In this document: positions 29,774 to 35,345 of the stretch, one piece after another
Position numbering within the stretch: the stretch's first letter is position 1
Layout: the number at the start of each line of letters is the position of its first letter
Source of the DNA: Nemertoderma westbladi
Lineage: Eukaryota; Xenacoelomorpha; Nemertodermatida; Nemertodermatidae
Direction: 5' to 3'
Assembly (NCBI GenBank): GCA_032718475.1
Contig: JAUCBJ010006664.1
Location: forward strand, 1 to 35,345
DNA length: 35,345 nt
Translations under genes and position numbers: made by a program
Notes under the pieces: generated by a model
Databases searched by the model: none
Told to the model about the DNA's origin: nothing
What the model saw: only the letters and a program-made list of their open reading frames with translations

Positions 29774-32476
29774 GTGAATGTTCTTTGTGTTGCTTACAAT
29801 CCCCACTCTGCTTTTTCACCACACTTCTTCCCAGACCTGGAGAACTTTCTGGGGGACACATCATCATTCAATGAAGTTTATGTTTTGGGAGATACGAATG
29901 CTGACACCACCATGCTCAATAGCGAAACAAAGAAGACACCATCAATGAAACCACGAACAAAGTTGCACTACTCGGACCCTGCATATCACTTACTATCCTT
30001 CTGCCGTTCAATGTCGCTAAAACAACTGATCAATGAGCCTACGAGAGTTACTGAAACAACATCAACAACTATCGATCATGTGTTCATATCGACAGATAAT
30101 ATCATCAGCAATTCTGGCGTGATACACTGCGGTCTTAGTGATCATCACATGGTATATGTAACGAGGAAGAAGGTCAAGGCAGCCAAAGACGGCCATACAT
30201 ACAGGAAATGCCGCTCATACAAGTCATATACCAAAGAGGCTGTGTTAGAGAGGTTGCAAGCTGACACACAGCTGCACAAAATCACCTCAATATCGGATGT
30301 AAATAGAGCAGCCACACTCTTAACCAATGTGCTGCAAGATAACCTAAACACACTAGCCCCAATGCATACTAAACGTGTACGGACCAATGCAGAACCATGG
30401 GTTACACCCAGTATTCTACAACTGATATCTGCAAAACACAAGTCAATGCAGGCTTATGAAAGAAACAAAAACCAGGTAACACTTACACACTATAAGGAAA
30501 TCCGCAATGCAACAACTGCTGCTATATCTTGCGCAAAGAAAAACTACATTAAGGAAAAAATACAGACATACAAAAAAAATTCAAAAAAACTATGGAAGGA
30601 ATTGAAAAGCCTTGGCACTCCCAGCAACCAAACATTGCATACAATAACAAGTATCAAAACAGGTGAAAGTATAGTCAGTGATCCACTGAGAATAGCAGAG
30701 GATTTCAACGTATATTTCTCTACAATCGCATCAGAACTGGTAAAACGTCTGCCTCAAGGTACAGGAGAATTTAATCTGGCAGCAACAGACAGATATTATC
30801 GGTCGCAGGGTGTCCCCCTGGACACTTTTGAGATCCGAAAAGTAAACATCACGGATGTAGCAGAGATCTTGGATGGGCTGGCAGAACATAAAAGTCCCGG
30901 CATCGATGGCCTAACCCCAATGTATCTACGTGACTCCAGCATTGCTATAGTGGAAGCTCTAACACACGTTATCAATCTGTCGATATCAACAGCCATATTC
31001 CCATCGATATATAAAACTGCAAAGGTGACACCAATCTACAAAAAAGAATGTAGACTTACCAAGGGTAACTTCCGCCCAGTCTCACTCTTATCAATCCTGT
31101 CAAAGGTTCTAGAACGTATAGTATTTATACAGTTTGTTGCATACCTTGTCGAGTACAAGATTCTAGACCCCCTTCAATCTGGCTTCCGAAAGGGCTTCTC
31201 TGTAGAGACATGTCTACTGTTCCTGAATGACGTCATCAAAACATCTGCAGACAATGGCATGGTGACTGGGGTTATACTAATAGACCTTCGCAAAGCATTT
31301 GACACCGTCAGCCATGAAATCCTTCTAAAAAAGCTATCACTAATAGGCTTTAAATCATCAGCAGTAGCATGGTTCCACTCGTATTTGGAGAATAGAAAAC
31401 AGGTTGTCTGTGTTGGGGGGGTATGTTCGAGTGAAGCGATAGTAGATACAGGAGTACCACAAGGAGGTCTATTGGCAGTTTTGCTCTTCTTAATATATGG
31501 AAACGACATAAATATGGCCATCAACCCGGCTACATGCTTCTCGGGATCAAATCTACAGTCATTGAGACCCAAAGATGAACTCCATAGCGTAAACCTAGAA
31601 CCCCAAACAGAGTCGGATGTAACTTCTACAGAACCACATACTTTGTCCCTGAAGCTAGCCGATGATGCCAACCTCATTGCCTCCCACCAACACCCATCAG
31701 CTGTTGCAAATACGCTAGAAATTATGCTAGACAAAGTATACTCATGGGCTACTGAAAACAAATTAAGTTTGAACTTCGAAAAAACTAAAAGCATTCTTTT
31801 TGGAACTCACCAGCGACTAAACAACGCTCACCCGCTCAATATTACATGCGCTGGGATCCCTATTGAAGAAAAAAAAACTGTGAAATATTTAGGGTGTTTC
31901 TTGGATGCCAACATGTCAGGCGATTCAATGGCAGCAAAAGTTATAAAGAAATGCAACTCAACTCTACGATGCCTTTACCGACAGGGGTCTATACTCGATT
32001 ATTACACCAAAAGGTTGCTTTGTAATGCTCTAATTCAACCTCACTTGGACTTTGTATCATCCTGCTGGTACTATAGCACAAGCAAAGGTCTACAGAACCA
32101 ACTACAGACACTCCAACGGAAGTGCATACGATTCTGCCTGGGACTGCACCACCGGACACACATAACGCAAGACCACTATATAAAAATGTCATGGCTAGCT
32201 ATTGACACTCGTGTTGAACAAAGCATATTATGTCACATGTATCGTATTAGTCGCGGCCTATCCCCACCATATCTCGAGAACTTAGTTATTTTCGACCCAA
32301 CTGGAATTAACCTTCGTAGGAGCGAGAACCGAGCCGTAATCCCCTCACGCAGAACTGCTGTTGGGTGTGAAACGCTGTCATTCTTAGGCCCGAGTCTATG
32401 GAACTCCCTGCCCAATAAACTAAAAAGTAAAATATCCCTGAGTCATTTAAACATGGGATCAAAAACCACTATTTGA
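29774..32476 (+). CDS. LINE ORF2: endonuclease C-terminus plus reverse transcriptase (CR1/L2-like), 5'-truncated
   Basis: A 900-codon frame without stops. Residues 1-135 are the back half of an APE-type endonuclease, with GDTNAD near 38 (family GDFN), TIDHVFIS near 97 and the catalytic-histidine motif GLSDHH near 119-124. The RT domain follows, with FRPVSLLSILSKVLE near 432, motif A LIDLRKAFDTVSH near 500, motif B GVPQGGLLAVLLFLIY near 560, and motif C LADDAN near 629. A C-terminal region has ALIQPHLDF and GPSLWNSLPNKL. Motif B departs from the usual GVPQGSVLGPLLF, and about 50 residues separate it from the DD box where 15-20 is common. The N-terminal part of the endonuclease is missing, so the copy is truncated at about 29.78 kb despite its open frame. 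The RT catalytic aspartates are present. Confidence 0.93.
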   Translation: MNVLCVAYNPHSAFSPHFFPDLENFLGDTSSFNEVYVLGDTNADTTMLNSETKKTPSMKPRTKLHYSDPAYHLLSFCRSMSLKQLINEPTRVTETTSTTIDHVFISTDNIISNSGVIHCGLSDHHMVYVTRKKVKAAKDGHTYRKCRSYKSYTKEAVLERLQADTQLHKITSISDVNRAATLLTNVLQDNLNTLAPMHTKRVRTNAEPWVTPSILQLISAKHKSMQAYERNKNQVTLTHYKEIRNATTAAISCAKKNYIKEKIQTYKKNSKKLWKELKSLGTPSNQTLHTITSIKTGESIVSDPLRIAEDFNVYFSTIASELVKRLPQGTGEFNLAATDRYYRSQGVPLDTFEIRKVNITDVAEILDGLAEHKSPGIDGLTPMYLRDSSIAIVEALTHVINLSISTAIFPSIYKTAKVTPIYKKECRLTKGNFRPVSLLSILSKVLERIVFIQFVAYLVEYKILDPLQSGFRKGFSVETCLLFLNDVIKTSADNGMVTGVILIDLRKAFDTVSHEILLKKLSLIGFKSSAVAWFHSYLENRKQVVCVGGVCSSEAIVDTGVPQGGLLAVLLFLIYGNDINMAINPATCFSGSNLQSLRPKDELHSVNLEPQTESDVTSTEPHTLSLKLADDANLIASHQHPSAVANTLEIMLDKVYSWATENKLSLNFEKTKSILFGTHQRLNNAHPLNITCAGIPIEEKKTVKYLGCFLDANMSGDSMAAKVIKKCNSTLRCLYRQGSILDYYTKRLLCNALIQPHLDFVSSCWYYSTSKGLQNQLQTLQRKCIRFCLGLHHRTHITQDHYIKMSWLAIDTRVEQSILCHMYRISRGLSPPYLENLVIFDPTGINLRRSENRAVIPSRRTAVGCETLSFLGPSLWNSLPNKLKSKISLSHLNMGSKTTI

Positions 32477-33028
32477 ATATGCGCTAACAACAGCATGATA
32501 TGATACGTACATACTATGATATCCTAACTCCTAATTATTAGTGATATGATGCTAATTTATAACAGCTGTCTTAACAAACGGCCTGTGATATGGTGCTGGT
32601 CAATAATTCTAGAACCCTATAAGCCCTAACCCCCTTTAAATATGTATTTTTTAATATACTATGTATTTGTATTACTTTCTTTTTTAATCTTAGTTATGTG
32701 CATGTTGTTTTATACTTCAGTGTATTTACGAACTCTTATAATTGCGTTATTAACAAATGCCCTTACTTGCGGGTACCGATAAGCTGGCTCTATGCTATTA
32801 TAAATATTATAGTGATATGATAACTGATTAATGATAATATAAATAACTCTTAAAACTCAGTATCTTATAGTATACTATGTATTTTAACTTTTGGTATATT
32901 TATAGTGTATTTTATAAGTATTTTAACTAAGTATTTTATATTTCGGGTGTATTTAACAGGCTCTTTTAATAACTTCTTCAACGAATGGCCTTAATGAACA
33001 GCCGTCTTGGATTAATAATGTAGTAACT
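32477..33028 (+). other. 3' flank of the LINE, probably partly its 3' UTR
   Basis: AT-rich sequence with no coding signal. No clear tail repeat or target-site duplication was identified, so the 3' end of the LINE is unknown. Confidence 0.4.
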
Positions 33029-33260
33029 GTGGGGCGAGCCACGAAGTGAGTGAGCCTTAGCGTAGTGGTACCATTAATCAACCTGTCGTTCTGTCGTTCT
33101 GTCGTTCTGTCGTTCTGTCGTGTTCAATTTTAAACGTTAATAACTCGGCCAATCTTTGATGAAATCTATCCAAACTTGGTACACATGTTGTATGGCAAAA
33201 GTTTAGAAATTTTCCAAGTAGAATTTCCGTGTGGCCTTCGAGAAGCTAGGATAATAGCAG
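33029..33260 (+). mobile_element. Single end related to the MITE at 11662, with 8-bp repeat
   Basis: It begins GTGGGGCGAGCCACGAAGTG and GAGCCTTAGCG, matching the left arm of the MITE in copy 1. It then carries four TGTCGTTC units plus a partial one (33084-33122), where that MITE has its GTC/GTT run. The interior TTAATAACTCGG also resembles that MITE (CTAATAACTTTGTCGG). I find no inverted right arm before the window ends, so it is a truncated relative or its partner lies outside. The right limit given is approximate. Confidence 0.6.
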
Positions 33261-34957
33261 TTAATTAGTTAATTAAGTTATTACGGTAAAAACACCATTT
33301 TCAACCTGCCTTTTAAAGGAAATTAATTGTTTTACAGTATAAGACTTCAATAATTATACTTAAAAAATATACAGATGTAATCCGCATACTCCATTCTATT
33401 ATAGTTTTTAATTAGTTCAAGTGATTTGCTTTAATAATCGTGTCTTTAATTGATCTAAAGTAATTAAACCGGCATAAAAAATGTATTCTCATTAAATACT
33501 GCTCATTTATTGGTTAACATCCAAGTTGGCTTGATTCCCAGCAACACTTGAGGTATTCAGTCAGCCTTGCTTGTAAGAGGCAGACTGCTGCTGCTGCTAG
33601 TAGCCATCCATTCACTCACTCTCCATTGAACTGGCTGATTGGAGGTGTGTGTGTATCGGGTTCAATGACATTAATATTATTACTAAAGTAACGTCGGGAT
33701 GTTAATATTCACTGGAGCTATGAGTCTCTCTGGTTAGTTGAATGAATGAAATAAATAATTGTTTTACTGTTCCGAATATCAATGTTTATTTCTGTAGGCC
33801 AACTTACTGTATTATTATTTAATCTAAATGTACATAATAGTTTAAATAAATTATTTCACAATTTCATTCCAATTCATACTGCTTACGCAACCATGCTAAT
33901 TAGGTATATTAAATGGCAGGATTGTTTTTAATTAAAATTTTTACAGAGCAAACAAGTATATTGTATTTAACTGAAAGTTAATTTATTTCGGTAAGTAGGC
34001 CTTGCGGTTTGTTAGTTTAGTTAGTATAATAAGTATCAAATATATTACGTGCTGCTGTACAGTAAACGCGGCTTTGCGTTATTGAATTACAGAATTGGCG
34101 GTACAAAGTACATTAATAGGGATCAGGCATATTGCATTTATATAATTGTTGTTGTAAATGTACAATAATATGCGCCACTTTTATTTTAGTAACTGCAATG
34201 TGTATTTCATTTGTACCTGCAACCCATTAAAAAGGGCAGCTGAACATATCGCGGACAGGCTGACTATTCACCATAACAAAAAAACCCAAATCGCCGCAGT
34301 TCCACTTACAGTTCCATATTATTCTGTTTTGCAATTCAACCCAATTTATCTGCTCTCTGCTACACGCGGTTTTATCCACGAGTTTTGTAAAGTCCCGACT
34401 TATCGGGAATGACATGAACTTAGCGTCCGGAATATTCTGATCAGATTAAATCTACTTGGCGCTGTAATACTGCATCCCGTTGTACCAGAAGTTATTAAAA
34501 CATACCGGCCCCTCAAATGCGCTTGCAGTGGGTTAGAGAACAACATATACCGCCCCAGTACAACCGCTATTTTGATAAGGTCCAATATATAATATATATA
34601 TATGGTCTAACATATGATAGTTCACTAATCAGCTAATAGGCCTATTAATTCGTGAGATTTCAATTTATAAATAAAACTAATATACGAGCTCATATGAGCT
34701 CAATTGATTGATTGATTGAAGGTATGACCGTTGTTGTGGGGGACTAGGTCTACCTGTCTAGCAGCTAATAACTCGTCCGTGGAGAGAATAATATAAGTCG
34801 AGGAACATAACGAAACGCGTTTAATTTATTTATTTATTCCAATTGGGGATGCTTTCTAACGCGGGAATGCGGTGCTATTAAACATCAACACATTCCTGCG
34901 CGTGCGTCGATATTGTGCACCCTAATACTAACAACCCACCCAGACACCCCCTACCCC

Positions 34958-34958
<1 letters not shown>
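33261..34958. other. Non-coding stretch
   Basis: No gene recognised. There is a short ATTG tetranucleotide run near 34702-34720. Confidence 0.4.

Positions 34959-34993
<35 letters not shown>
34959..34993 (+). repeat. C homopolymer, 35 bases
   Basis: The longest homopolymer in the window, inside a C-rich lead-in. It is complementary to the G run at 35139-35166. Confidence 0.92.
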
Positions 34994-35138
34994 ATCACCC
35001 AACATTACTATGTATAGATCAATGCAGCTCAATATATTAGTAAAGGTATCGTCTGATTAGCTTTCCTACACATGACCTCTTATCCTTGTAGTTGTTTATT
35101 TATTTACACTATTTTTTGTTGAGTAAATCTTTCTGATA

Positions 35139-35166
<28 letters not shown>
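35139..35166 (+). repeat. G homopolymer, 28 bases
   Basis: It lies 145 bases right of the C run, so the two could pair as a hairpin stem of up to 28 bp. No target duplication or shared flank makes this a recognisable element. Confidence 0.92.
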
Positions 35167-35169
<3 letters not shown>

Positions 35170-35345
35170 TACTCTGGACGAGCGCAACGATTGAACGACG
35201 CTTATAATAATTAAGACGAGTACGGCGTTGATTATATTCATATACACCACCTGGCTTTGCATATTTAACGTGCGATTGGAAATAAGTTCGTTCTACCCTT
35301 CCGTGGGTGGTAGATGTCACGGTTATGTATTGGTGGTTGAGAAGG
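35167..35345. other. Right edge, nothing recognised
   Basis: Unique-looking sequence without coding signal up to the end of the window. Confidence 0.3.

Noticed and set aside
34158-34585. Possible SINE or small gene near 34.2-34.6 kb
   Set aside because: No tRNA-like A and B boxes, tail or target duplication. The short frames on both strands have no recognisable content.
34959-35166. C35 and G28 as inverted ends of a MITE like the one at 26200
   Set aside because: Orientation is reversed (C first, then G). There is no TTAA or other duplication, and the sequences next to the runs do not match.

Overview
This window looks like nuclear DNA from a metazoan, most likely an aquatic invertebrate. 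The signs are low overall GC, BEL/Pao and several non-LTR retroelements, many inverted-repeat transposons, long (CA)n tracts, G/C homopolymers of 24-35 bases, and no operon-like gene packing. The phylum cannot be settled from this sequence alone. I find no host gene that I can support, no tRNA or rRNA gene and no CRISPR array. Every long open frame with a recognisable domain belongs to a retroelement.

Layout. Positions 1-1200 hold an array of about 18 short hairpin units and possibly part of an LTR. Positions 1279-3888 (minus) encode the C-terminal two thirds of a BEL/Pao polyprotein (RNase H, integrase, DUF5641-like tail). Positions 4444-5031 (minus) are the C-terminal end of a LINE reverse transcriptase.

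Positions 5074-23187 form an 18.1-kb composite, the most unusual structure here. Its outer ends are inverted copies of one another. Inside are two direct copies of a 6-8 kb unit (5345-13226 and 16983-23055), each edged by (CA)n. Each copy carries, in the same order, a GTCCCCGG-rich palindromic motif, a TTAA-flanked transposon with GGCCCCGGTAGCGCTAC ends, a short AT-rich open frame, a 33-bp G-rich minisatellite (3.2 kb and 2.0 kb), a second short open frame, and the GTCCCCGG motif again. The copies differ by a few percent, by minisatellite length, and by a 0.54-kb MITE found only in the first. Between them (13227-16982) is a different segment of TTAGC/CCTAAC-rich tandem repeats, interrupted by a 1.5-kb LINE insertion.

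Positions 23188-35345 are mostly AT-rich and non-coding. They contain a GC-rich retroelement C-terminal fragment (24219-24815, minus), a TTAA-flanked MITE whose inverted ends begin with about 25 consecutive G (26200-26952), a C-rich tandem repeat (28425-28540), and a long uninterrupted LINE endonuclease/RT frame (29774-32476, plus). They also contain a lone end related to the MITE in copy 1 (33029-33260) and a C35/G28 inverted homopolymer pair near the right edge.

How the parts relate. This is a transposon graveyard with nested insertions rather than a pathway. The relative order of events can be read: the TTAA transposon and the minisatellite were in the unit before it was duplicated, and the 11.66-kb MITE entered copy 1 (or its haplotype) afterwards. 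The LINE at 14657-16156 landed inside a pre-existing 94/86-bp array. The duplicated open frames differ at about three replacement sites for each silent site, which fits neutral decay rather than a conserved gene. A false duplication joining two haplotypes in the assembly is a serious alternative to a real tandem duplication.
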